From the NCBI GenBank assembly GCA_964522845.1, contig CAZFZQ010000017.1, positions 1 to 15,916 of the forward strand: a stretch of DNA of 15,916 nucleotides. Reading direction: 5' to 3'. Shown here piece by piece: positions 1 through 6,626 of the stretch; position 1 is the first letter of the stretch, and every line of letters begins with the position of its first letter. The notes under the pieces were generated by a model. It saw only the letters and a list, made by a program, of their open reading frames with translations. It was not told where the DNA came from and searched no databases. Source of the DNA: CAZFZQ01 sp964522845 (GTDB taxonomy: Bacteria > Patescibacteriota > Patescibacteriia > GCA-002772895). A program made the position numbers and the translations under genes.

Positions 1-913
1 GCGCCAAAGCCGGCTTTAATAAATTGGAAGCGTCAATCGCGCCTTCTGACGCGCCCGCGCCGACCAGCGTGTGCAATTCATCAATGAATAAAATTATTTT
101 TCCGGCGGATTCTTCAATTTCTTTTATCACGGCTTTCAAACGGTCTTCAAATTCGCCGCGGAATTTTGTTCCGGCGATAAGCGATCCCAAATCAAGCGAA
201 ATAATTTCTTTGTTTTTTAGCGATTCCGGCACGTCGCCGGAAACTATTCTTTGCGCCAGCCCCTCGGCAATAGCGGTTTTGCCCGTGCCAGCCTCGCCGA
301 TTAGGACGGGATTATTTTTTGTGCGGCGGGAGAGCACTTCCATCACGCGGCGGATTTCTTCATCACGGCCGATGACAGGGTCAAGTTTTTCTTTTTTCGC
401 CAAGTCAGTCAGGTTGCGCGAGTAGCGTTCCAGCGCCTGATATTTTGCTTCCGGTTCGGGCGAGTCAACTTTTTGGTTTCCGCGGATATCAACTAAAACT
501 TTGAGCACGGCTTCGTAGGTCGCGCCCTTTTTTTGCAAAAGTTCCGCAATGTTAGAGGGGGTGGAAACAAGCGCCAAAAGCAAATGCTCGGTGGAAATAT
601 AATCGTCGTGCAAATTGGCCGCCTCTTTTTCCGATTGGTGAAGCACGTGTGCCATGGGAGGGGAGACGCGGAGATCCATGGTGCTTCCTTGCGCGGAGTT
701 GGCGGGCAGAGCCAGCAAAATTTCCGCTAATTTATTTTTCAAAAAATCAACGCTGATTTCCAGCTTGTTTAAAATTGTGGGCACGAGGCCGTTGGGTTGT
801 TTTAACAGGGCGGAAAAAAGATGCGCCGGTTCCAAAGATAAATGGTTATTGTCAAAAACCATATTTTGCGCTTCATGCAACGCCTCTTGCGATTTGGTGG
901 TAAATTTCTGCAT
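1..913 (-). CDS. clpB: ATP-dependent chaperone ClpB, N-terminal part (cut by window edge)
   Basis: About 304 N-terminal codons of a ClpB/Hsp104 disaggregase, the AAA+ ring that pulls polypeptides out of aggregates together with DnaK. The protein opens with a Clp_N double repeat (about residues 1-145). A linker leads to LDPVIGRDEEIRR and the first nucleotide-binding domain. Its Walker A is GEAGTGKT at residues 206-213, the position known for E. coli ClpB, with A and T where GEPGVGKT is usual. Walker B follows as IILFIDE, then LHTLVGAGASEGAIDA, which fits ClpB better than ClpC. Two ATGs are adjacent (914-916 and 911-913); the second sits 5 nt from AGAGGG and is preferred. A palindromic element (926-973) and a perfect CIRCE (994-1020) lie upstream, so HrcA control is likely. 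The second ATPase domain is outside the window. Confidence 0.93.
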   Translation of the reverse strand, partial: MQKFTTKSQEALHEAQNMVFDNNHLSLEPAHLFSALLKQPNGLVPTILNKLEISVDFLKNKLAEILLALPANSAQGSTMDLRVSPPMAHVLHQSEKEAANLHDDYISTEHLLLALVSTPSNIAELLQKKGATYEAVLKVLVDIRGNQKVDSPEPEAKYQALERYSRNLTDLAKKEKLDPVIGRDEEIRRVMEVLSRRTKNNPVLIGEAGTGKTAIAEGLAQRIVSGDVPESLKNKEIISLDLGSLIAGTKFRGEFEDRLKAVIKEIEESAGKIILFIDELHTLVGAGASEGAIDASNLLKPALA

Positions 914-925
914 CATATCCCTCTG

Positions 926-973
926 TCATTCCCGACGCCGTAGCGATAGCGTAGGCAATATTCGGGAATCCAG
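926..973. repeat. Palindromic REP-like element in the clpB leader
   Basis: Outer arms ATTCCCGA (928-935) and TCGGGAAT (962-969) are perfect inverted repeats. The ends TCATT and ATCCAG match the repeat family at 8882-8927, 8938-8993, 9857-9909 and 10186-10241. The centre differs from the other copies. It lies between the CIRCE operator and the clpB ribosome binding site, so it should form a hairpin in the clpB mRNA leader. Confidence 0.8.
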
Positions 974-993
974 TTTTTTAATTTTAATCTATT

Positions 994-1020
994 TTAGCAC
1001 TCAAAATAGGGGAGTGCTAA
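994..1020. promoter_or_regulatory. CIRCE operator (HrcA binding site) upstream of clpB
   Basis: Perfect match to the CIRCE consensus: TTAGCACTC (994-1002), a 9-nt spacer (1003-1011), then GAGTGCTAA (1012-1020). CIRCE is the operator of the heat-shock repressor HrcA. A TTGACA on the minus strand (1052-1057) could be the -35 of the clpB promoter, but no convincing -10 was found at the right distance. The operator lies about 80 bp upstream of the clpB start. Confidence 0.95.
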
Positions 1021-1061
1021 CTATCATAAGTTTGCCATAGATATTTACAGGTGTCAAGAGA

Positions 1062-1091
1062 ATAAAAAAAGCGCTCTTTGGGGGAGAGCGC
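1062..1091 (-). terminator. Rho-independent terminator of the 1103-1543 gene
   Basis: GCGCTCT (1071-1077) pairs with AGAGCGC (1085-1091) across a 7-nt loop. On the minus strand the stem is followed by seven T residues (1064-1070). It lies 11 bp past the stop of the minus-strand gene. Confidence 0.85.
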
Positions 1092-1102
1092 GGAGCGGCG
1101 TT

Positions 1103-1543
1103 TTATTTGCCGTTTAGGGTGGAAAGGGCTTTGGAGATCCATCTTGGCGCAATTTGCGGAACAGCGTGTTCTTCCAGGTGTTGAATTATCTGTGCGAATT
1201 TTTCTTTGGCAACATCTGCGCCATTTGCAAAATCATCAATGGAAAACCATATTCCTGCGATTGTGCAAAAATTCGCATTCCGTAATTCAACAAGCGCAAC
1301 TGTTTTAGGATCGCCAAAAACAATTCCACCTCGGTCGTTCTTCGTTACCCATGGATGGGCGAGAAAAATAGTCCGTTCCGGACAGAAAGCTATATGTGCT
1401 ATTACTGCATCACTTCCGTCGGTAAGCTTATATTGAAGTAATGGCTGAAGCGCTTTGTGCAACTCCGCACACCATCTGAAAGAAATGTTCGAAGGAACAT
1501 TTGCTCCGGAATTCTTCGGAAGCGGAATCCTGAGTTCTGCCAT
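1103..1543 (-). CDS. Hypothetical protein, 146 aa
   Basis: I do not recognise a family. The start is well supported: AAGGAG lies 6 nt before the ATG, and a sigma70-like promoter lies upstream (1566-1594). A terminator follows the stop, so this is a one-gene unit. The protein is soluble, with no signal peptide or membrane segment. It begins MAELRIPLPKNSG; its middle has alternating hydrophobic strands (IAHIAFCPERTIFLAHPWV, TVALVELRNANFC) and it ends with a helical, basic tail. This looks like a small alpha/beta domain. It is divergent from the ABC exporter gene with 133 bp between the two starts; a shared role cannot be inferred. Confidence 0.75.
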   Translation of the reverse strand: MAELRIPLPKNSGANVPSNISFRWCAELHKALQPLLQYKLTDGSDAVIAHIAFCPERTIFLAHPWVTKNDRGGIVFGDPKTVALVELRNANFCTIAGIWFSIDDFANGADVAKEKFAQIIQHLEEHAVPQIAPRWISKALSTLNGK

Positions 1544-1565
1544 GGTTTTCTCCTTTTCTTAGAAA

Positions 1566-1594
1566 ACTCTATCAAATATCAGAGGTTCTGTCAA
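1566..1594 (-). promoter_or_regulatory. Promoter of the 1103-1543 gene
   Basis: On the minus strand, a perfect TTGACA (1589-1594) is followed after 17 nt by TAGAGT (1566-1571). The predicted transcript start is about 15 nt upstream of the ATG, leaving just enough room for the AAGGAG. Confidence 0.65.
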
Positions 1595-1601
1595 CCCTCA
1601 T

Positions 1602-1630
1602 TTGACACGGTGCGGATTTTATGATAAAAA
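1602..1630 (+). promoter_or_regulatory. Possible promoter of the ABC exporter gene
   Basis: TTGACA (1602-1607) is followed after 17 nt by TAAAAA (1625-1630), a weak -10. A second TTGACA at 1646-1651 has no usable -10 before the gene. The ribosome binding site GGGAG is at 1666-1670, 6 nt before the ATG. Confidence 0.45.
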
Positions 1631-1676
1631 TAAGCGGATTGTACTTTGACAATAACCTCCACAATGGGAGTGCAAA

Positions 1677-3482
1677 ATGGCTGAGTGGGACACAGACGTA
1701 AAAGACCGGAATATTGGTACATTTTTTAAGGGGTTAAAGACCCTTTGGCAAATGACCGGAGAACATAAGAAAAATATCCTTTTGATTTTTTTCCTGACAA
1801 TAGTTTTGAACAGCTTTGGAATTTCTACTAATTATGTCATGAAGCTGATTTTTGACGGGTTGGCAAAGGGCTCTGCTATTAGTAATTTACTTGTGCTGAT
1901 TTTTGTCTATTTTGTCATAAAAATTGTTTGGGCGCGTCTTGATCACTATGTTAAAGAACCGCTTTTTCTCAAGATTATTATTAAGCTTGAAAATGAGTGG
2001 CCGAAAAAAGTTCAAGAAAAAATGCTCGCGCTTTCATTGCAATACCATGAACGCGAAAACACGGGTGAAAAAATTGAAAAAATCCGCACGGGTTGCGAGC
2101 GGCTGGTGGATGTGACGGGGCTTGTTTTTTGGAGCATTTTGCCGGAATTGGTTTTTATGATAGCGAACATCGTGGTTGTTACGGCAATAAATTGGAAACT
2201 GGGACTCTTTTTTATGGCGCCGGTTATTCCGGTAATGCTAATTCAGAGAAAAATTCAGCTGAAATACACCCCTGTTTGGCAAGAATATAACAAAAAGAGA
2301 GAGTTCGCGAACGGACTTTTCTGTCAATCTATTATTAATAGATGTACTGTTCAGGGTTTTGTGCAAGAAGAAAGAGAAAAAGAAAGATTTTCCGTAGTGC
2401 ATAACGAAATGGAAAAACTAGATATCAAAGCAAGCATGGCTATGCAAAGATTATTATTTTGGACAGCGGTGATTTTGAATTTGTTTATCATGGCAACAAT
2501 TCTTCTTGGATGTTATTTTGTCAAAAGAGGCACGGCTACGGTTGGTACGGTTGTCTATATTGCTATGACCGGCGGATATATGCGCCAAAACATCCGCAAC
2601 ATCATGAACAACTATTCCCGGGTCGTGCGCCATATGATTTCTGTTTTTAGAATGAAAGAAGTTTTAGACACAGAAATTGATATCAAAGACGCGCCCGACG
2701 CCATTGTGCCGGAAAACTTCAAATGCCGTATTGCGCTAAATCATATTTCTTTCACCTATCCGGGAAAAGAAACGCCGGTTTTGAATAATGTAAGCATTCG
2801 GATCAATCCCGGCGAATTTGTGGGCGTCGCGGGCATCTCGGGCGCCGGCAAAACAACGCTGATCCGCCTGCTGAATAGGATGTACGAAGCAGATACCGGC
2901 GCGATTATGCTTGACAACTACAATATCCGTCGGTTAAAGCTCTATTGGTATCGTAGGCTTTTTGCCCCGGTTGAGCAGGATGTGGATATCTTTGATGATA
3001 CGATTTTGGCCAATATTTCTTACGCCCGACCAAACATCACAGAAGAAGAAGCGCTGGATGCAATCCGCGCCGCTCACCTGGATGTAGTCCTGGAAGATAG
3101 GCGCCGTTTTCCTTTGGGAATCTTAACCGAAGTCGGTGAGCGGGGAGTCAAGCTCTCCGGTGGCGAACGGCAAAGAATCGGCATTGCTCGCGCCTACACC
3201 GCGCTAAAGCAAGGCGCAAAAATCTTGATTCTTGATGAAGCAACTTCCAATTTGGACAGCGAAGCGGAAAAAGCGATTCAAGAAATGATCGGAACATTGA
3301 GAAAAAAACTTCAAATATCCGTCATTGCCATCGCGCACCGCCTTTCCACTATTCATAAAGCGGATAGAATCTATGTGTTGGAAGACGGCAGAGTGATTGA
3401 AGAGGGCTCCCACAGTGAGCTGGTTACTCTGGGAGGCCGTTACCATCACTTGGTAAAATTGCAAAAACTTGCTAATGATTAA
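1677..3482 (+). CDS. ABC exporter, fused permease and ATPase (MsbA/MDR-like)
   Basis: A 601-residue half-transporter in the inner membrane; two copies would form an ATP-driven exporter. Residues 1-320 are the membrane domain, with hydrophobic segments near 33-55, 68-88, 145-167, 171-190 and 258-282. The ATPase domain (about 350-601) has every catalytic motif: Walker A GISGAGKTT (386-394), Q-loop Gln434, signature LSGGERQR (493-500), Walker B ILILDE (516-521), D-loop SNLD and H-loop His554. Length and order are normal for the family. The substrate (lipid, drug or peptide) cannot be told from sequence, and there is no peptidase or substrate-binding partner next to it. GGGAG sits 6 nt before the ATG and a terminator follows the stop, so it is probably transcribed alone. 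Confidence 0.95.
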   Translation: MAEWDTDVKDRNIGTFFKGLKTLWQMTGEHKKNILLIFFLTIVLNSFGISTNYVMKLIFDGLAKGSAISNLLVLIFVYFVIKIVWARLDHYVKEPLFLKIIIKLENEWPKKVQEKMLALSLQYHERENTGEKIEKIRTGCERLVDVTGLVFWSILPELVFMIANIVVVTAINWKLGLFFMAPVIPVMLIQRKIQLKYTPVWQEYNKKREFANGLFCQSIINRCTVQGFVQEEREKERFSVVHNEMEKLDIKASMAMQRLLFWTAVILNLFIMATILLGCYFVKRGTATVGTVVYIAMTGGYMRQNIRNIMNNYSRVVRHMISVFRMKEVLDTEIDIKDAPDAIVPENFKCRIALNHISFTYPGKETPVLNNVSIRINPGEFVGVAGISGAGKTTLIRLLNRMYEADTGAIMLDNYNIRRLKLYWYRRLFAPVEQDVDIFDDTILANISYARPNITEEEALDAIRAAHLDVVLEDRRRFPLGILTEVGERGVKLSGGERQRIGIARAYTALKQGAKILILDEATSNLDSEAEKAIQEMIGTLRKKLQISVIAIAHRLSTIHKADRIYVLEDGRVIEEGSHSELVTLGGRYHHLVKLQKLAND

Positions 3483-3489
3483 AATTATA

Positions 3490-3516
3490 CCCTCGAGAAA
3501 TCGAGGGATTTTTATT
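3490..3516 (+). terminator. Terminator of the ABC exporter gene
   Basis: CCCTCGA (3490-3496) and TCGAGGG (3501-3507) form a 7-bp stem capped by a GAAA tetraloop, followed by ATTTTTATT. It starts 8 bp after the stop codon. Confidence 0.9.
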
Positions 3517-3536
3517 ATGCCGACAAAAACTTATTT

Positions 3537-3570
3537 CCACAAAAACTCAGCGGCCGCTGAGTTTTTGTGG
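3537..3570. repeat. 34-bp perfect palindrome, probable bidirectional terminator
   Basis: Each 17-nt half (3537-3553 and 3554-3570) is the exact reverse complement of the other. The GC-rich core CTCAGCGGCCGCTGAG is flanked by five A on one side and five T on the other. It can therefore act as a stem plus T-run on either strand. It sits between two convergent genes, each of which also has its own terminator. Confidence 0.75.
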
Positions 3571-3599
3571 AAGAGCTTTAATCCAAAATTATTAAAACA

Positions 3600-3632
3600 A
3601 AAATCACCCCGCGCAAAGCTTAGGGTGATTTT
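3600..3632 (-). terminator. Terminator of the 3D-domain protein gene
   Basis: AAAATCACCC (3600-3609) pairs with GGGTGATTTT (3623-3632), a 10-bp perfect stem. On the minus strand it ends in a T-rich run (TTTTTGTTTTAAT). It lies 12 bp past the stop of the minus-strand gene. Confidence 0.85.
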
Positions 3633-3643
3633 GATTTGAGTGA

Positions 3644-4195
3644 TTATTTTTCGGCGAGGACGACGGGCACGGCAGGCCCCACGTCGCCGAGGCTTTGCGG
3701 GGCAGGTAAGATTTCCATCTTCAGCGTGCGGAGGCCGAATTGAATTGCTTCTTCACGCGTTTCCATCCAGATGTCCGCGCGGTTGGTATAACGGGCATTC
3801 ATTCTGTCCGTCACCTCATATATTTTATTGCCGGAATAGTCCGGAAATTTGACCTTGGTGCCGAATTTCAAAAAGTTGGCCGCTATAATGCCGTCGCGCA
3901 CATGAGTGCCGTTGGCCGTAATAAAAGGCGTGCTGTCAGTTTGATCAGGCGTGGATGAATAAGCCGTTACCGTGACGTAAATCACGCGGCCGGTTGTGGC
4001 GGGTTTGGTTGCAACTACGAGTTTAGTAGCCGGAACCGGCGTTTGGGCATGCAGCTCGGTTTGCAGAGGCCCGGCCACATCCGCCGATTGTATGGTCATG
4101 GCGTTTAATTGCGGCAAAATCAGGGAATTGAAAATCAAAAGCATGCCGGTAAAGCTGCGAAAGGTGATTGAAGCTGATTTATGTAATTTCTTCAT
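3644..4195 (-). CDS. Exported 3D-domain (double-psi beta-barrel) protein
   Basis: A 183-residue protein with a basic N-terminus (MKKLHKSAS), a hydrophobic segment at about 17-32 and a Thr/Pro/Ala-rich linker. This suggests export or membrane anchoring. Residues 73-163 match the 3D domain found in RpfB, YabE/YuiC-type and other wall-remodelling proteins: VTVTAYSSTPDQTDSTPF, TANGTHVRDGIIAAN, FGTKV, then EVTDRMN with Asp130 and ADIW with Asp141, the conserved acidic residues. The family includes lytic transglycosylase-like enzymes; no other catalytic domain is attached here. A longer start at 4252 is excluded because the -10 hexamer of the only good promoter (4243-4248) overlaps it, so transcription begins downstream. 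No SD precedes the chosen ATG. Its own terminator follows. Confidence 0.85.
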   Translation of the reverse strand: MKKLHKSASITFRSFTGMLLIFNSLILPQLNAMTIQSADVAGPLQTELHAQTPVPATKLVVATKPATTGRVIYVTVTAYSSTPDQTDSTPFITANGTHVRDGIIAANFLKFGTKVKFPDYSGNKIYEVTDRMNARYTNRADIWMETREEAIQFGLRTLKMEILPAPQSLGDVGPAVPVVLAEK

Positions 4196-4242
4196 AAAAT
4201 TATGGGAAATTAAAAGGACCGTTCTACCAGTCCATTGCGGGT

Positions 4243-4271
4243 AGTATAGCATACTTTAGGGTTTTTGTCAA
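4243..4271 (-). promoter_or_regulatory. Promoter of the 3D-domain protein gene
   Basis: On the minus strand, perfect TTGACA (4266-4271), a 17-nt spacer and TATACT (4243-4248). The predicted transcript start is near 4236, about 40 nt before the ATG at 4195. Confidence 0.85.
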
Positions 4272-4379
4272 GGGTAAAATAGGGTTATTTGTCTAAAATT
4301 AGCTATATTTAGATCTACGAATAGTGCTCTTTGGGCGGTCGGGGAGTAAAAACCAGCTATTCCGAAATTTCCGGTTTTG

Positions 4380-4388
4380 TGGTATAAT
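4380..4388 (+). promoter_or_regulatory. Extended -10 promoter giving a leaderless glycosyltransferase mRNA
   Basis: TGGTATAAT is an extended -10 with a perfect TATAAT at 4383-4388; no clear -35 lies upstream. Only 8 nt separate it from the ATG at 4397. The expected transcript start (about 4395) is therefore at or next to the start codon. Confidence 0.75.
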
Positions 4389-4396
4389 TTCCCCAT

Positions 4397-5131
4397 ATGA
4401 AGGTGAATATACTGGGGGTGGAAATTGATGATTTGGGTGCGGAAGAGGTAATCGCTTTGGCTTTGGATAATTTACAGGCGGGCAAAAAGACATTTATTGC
4501 CACACCTAACCCGGAAATATTGGTCTTGGCGGAAAAAGATAGGGTGTTTCGAGAGATTTTGGGCCGTGCAGATATAAAAATTCCCGATGGCGCGGGTTTG
4601 AAATTAGGCGCGAAAATTTTGGGACAGGAGTTAAAAAACAGGGTGACGGGCACGGATTTGATGGAAAAATTATGTGTCGTCTCCGCGGAGCGCGGATACA
4701 AAGTTTATTTGCTTGGCGCGCAAAACGGAGTGGCCAGAGAGGCGGCGGGAGCATTGAATAAAAAATGTGTTCAATTAAAAATTGTAGGTGCGGAGCATGG
4801 AGGGACAATGGACGAATGGGATAATCGAGTAATTATAGAACACATTAATGCCGTAGCGCCGGATATGTTGTTTGTGGCCTTGGGGCATGGCAAGCAAGAG
4901 AGGTGGATTGTAGAAAATTTTGAAAAATTGCTCTCCGTAAAATTGGCTATGGGTGTGGGAGGGGCGTTTGATTTTTTTGCCGGCCGGGTAAAAAGAGCGC
5001 CGCGATGGATGAGGGCTCTTGGATTGGAGTGGTTATGGCGATTGATTCGAGAACCAAAAAGATATAAAAGAATTTTAACAGCGGTAATAATTTTTCCTTG
5101 GTACTGTTTAATATATGGCAGAAAAAAATAA
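4397..5131 (+). CDS. WecG/TagA/CpsF-family glycosyltransferase (GT26)
   Basis: A 244-residue enzyme, the usual family length. GT26 members add a second sugar (for example N-acetylmannosamine) to a lipid-linked amino sugar in making teichoic acid, enterobacterial common antigen or capsule. Family motifs occur in order: TPNPEIL at 36-42, IPDGAG at 62-67 with the presumed catalytic Asp64, VTGTDLM at 83-89, ALGHGKQERW at 161-170 (usually LGxPKQE), VGGAFDFFAG at 187-196 and RAPRWMRALGLEWLWRL from 200. The C-terminal basic/aromatic tail fits the membrane-binding appendage described for TagA. The sugar and acceptor cannot be assigned. The transcript looks leaderless. Its last 17 bp overlap gltX, so the next genes are probably co-transcribed. 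Confidence 0.93.
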   Translation: MKVNILGVEIDDLGAEEVIALALDNLQAGKKTFIATPNPEILVLAEKDRVFREILGRADIKIPDGAGLKLGAKILGQELKNRVTGTDLMEKLCVVSAERGYKVYLLGAQNGVAREAAGALNKKCVQLKIVGAEHGGTMDEWDNRVIIEHINAVAPDMLFVALGHGKQERWIVENFEKLLSVKLAMGVGGAFDFFAGRVKRAPRWMRALGLEWLWRLIREPKRYKRILTAVIIFPWYCLIYGRKK

Positions 5132-6626
5132 ATCTAAACGAGTGAGAGTGCGTTTTGCTCCGTCACCTACGGGCTTTTTACATATTGGCGGACTGCGCAC
5201 CGCGTTATACAACTATCTTTTTGCCAAAAGAAATAAAGGCGATTTTATTTTGCGCATTGAAGATACTGATCGTGAACGGCTGGTTCTTGGCGGCGTGGAA
5301 AATATTATCAATACTTTGAAAAGATGCGGATTGGAGTATGACGAAGGCCCGGAAAAGGGCGGCAAACACGGCCCATACATTCAATCTGAACGTCTGCCGA
5401 TTTACAAAAAATACGTGGAGGAACTTTTGGAAAAAGGCGCGGCTTATTATTGTTTTTGCACGGCCGAGGAATTGGCGCGCGAACGCGAAGAACAAAAGCA
5501 ATCTGAATTGCCTACAAAATACAGCGGTAAATGCGCGGGGTTGATAAAAAGCGAAGTGGCGCGAAGGCTCTTGGAAAAAATGCCCCGCGTGGTTCGCCTC
5601 AAAGTGCCGGAGAAGGGGACAACGGTTTTTAACGATCTGGTTTATGGAAAGATTGAAGTGGAAAATAAAAATATTGACCATCAGGTGCTTTTGAAATCCG
5701 ACGGATATCCAACATATCATTTGGCGAATATTGTTGATGATCATCTGATGCAAATTTCGCATGTGATAAGAGGGGAGGAGTGGCTGCCGTCCACGCCAAA
5801 GCATGTTTTGTTATATCAAGCGTTCGGCTGGGAGAGTCCGCAATTTGCGCATTTGCCCCTGCTTTTAAATCCTGACCGGTCAAAACTTTCCAAACGGCAA
5901 GGCGACGTGGCGGTAGAAGATTTTTTGGCCAAAGGATATTTGCCCGAGGCGATTATAAATTTTGTGGCACTCCTGGGCTGGAATCCGAAAGGGGACCAAG
6001 AAATTTATGAACTTGATGATTTGATAAAATATTTTGATTTGACAGGCATCAACAAAAGCGGCGCGATTTTGAATCAGGAAAAATTATATTGGATAAACGG
6101 CGAATATATCAGGCAAAAATCTTTGCGCGAATTGACCGACCTTTGTTTGACATATTTTGTGGAAGCTAACTTGGTGAAAGAAGAATTTGGTAAATTTTTG
6201 ATTATCGCGACCGGCGAAATAGTGGAAAGATCGTATTTGGAGGCCGCGGTGGCGCTGGAACGGGAGCGTTTAAAACGGCTGGATGAAATTCCGCAACTAG
6301 CCGCCTTTTTATTTGTGGAAACTTTGGATTATCCGGCAGGGGATTTAGTTTGGAAGAAATCCAATGCGGAAGCAGCAAAAAATAATTTGGCATTTTTGTT
6401 GGAACATCTTATGGCACTGGACAAAAAATATTTTTTCAAAGACAAACTGGAAAAAAATATCAAGAAGTGGCTGGAAGAGAAGGGGCTTGCGACCGGCGAT
6501 GTGCTTTGGCCCATGCGCGTGGCTTTGTCCGGACTTCGCGCCTCGCCCTCGCCATTTGATATTGCCGAAGTTTTGGGAAAAGAAAAAACAATAAAGAGAA
6601 TAACGGATGCAATAAAGAAATTATGA
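5115..6626 (+). CDS. gltX: Glutamyl-tRNA synthetase
   Basis: A class I aminoacyl-tRNA synthetase of 503 residues that charges tRNA with glutamate. It has RFAPSPTGFLHIGG with the HIGH-type signature at 23-26, RIEDTDRER, the family strings LLKSDGYPTYHLANIVDDH and HVIRGEEWLPSTPKH, and the KMSKS-type loop KLSKR at 257-261. Cys113, Cys115 and Cys140 resemble a zinc-binding insertion. The C-terminal anticodon-binding region is complete. In lineages lacking GlnRS this enzyme also charges tRNA-Gln for GatCAB; that is plausible here but not shown. It overlaps the glycosyltransferase by 17 bp and its TGA overlaps the next ATG as ATGA, so translation is probably coupled on both sides. Confidence 0.97.
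   Translation: MAEKNKSKRVRVRFAPSPTGFLHIGGLRTALYNYLFAKRNKGDFILRIEDTDRERLVLGGVENIINTLKRCGLEYDEGPEKGGKHGPYIQSERLPIYKKYVEELLEKGAAYYCFCTAEELAREREEQKQSELPTKYSGKCAGLIKSEVARRLLEKMPRVVRLKVPEKGTTVFNDLVYGKIEVENKNIDHQVLLKSDGYPTYHLANIVDDHLMQISHVIRGEEWLPSTPKHVLLYQAFGWESPQFAHLPLLLNPDRSKLSKRQGDVAVEDFLAKGYLPEAIINFVALLGWNPKGDQEIYELDDLIKYFDLTGINKSGAILNQEKLYWINGEYIRQKSLRELTDLCLTYFVEANLVKEEFGKFLIIATGEIVERSYLEAAVALERERLKRLDEIPQLAAFLFVETLDYPAGDLVWKKSNAEAAKNNLAFLLEHLMALDKKYFFKDKLEKNIKKWLEEKGLATGDVLWPMRVALSGLRASPSPFDIAEVLGKEKTIKRITDAIKKL

Noticed and set aside
533..1040. Open frames on the plus strand opposite clpB
   Set aside because: They overlap the clearly conserved clpB coding strand and run into the repeat and CIRCE; composition is that of a complement shadow.
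1646..1651. TTGACA as the -35 of the ABC exporter gene
   Set aside because: A -10 at the right spacing would fall at the start codon and no matching hexamer is there.
4196..4252. A longer start (ATG at 4252) for the 3D-domain protein
   Set aside because: The -10 of the strong promoter (4243-4248) overlaps it, so the transcript starts downstream; the ATG at 4195 gives a proper basic-hydrophobic N-terminus.
5205..5804. A 199-codon open frame on the minus strand
   Set aside because: It lies wholly inside gltX, has no family resemblance and no ribosome binding site; it is an antisense shadow.
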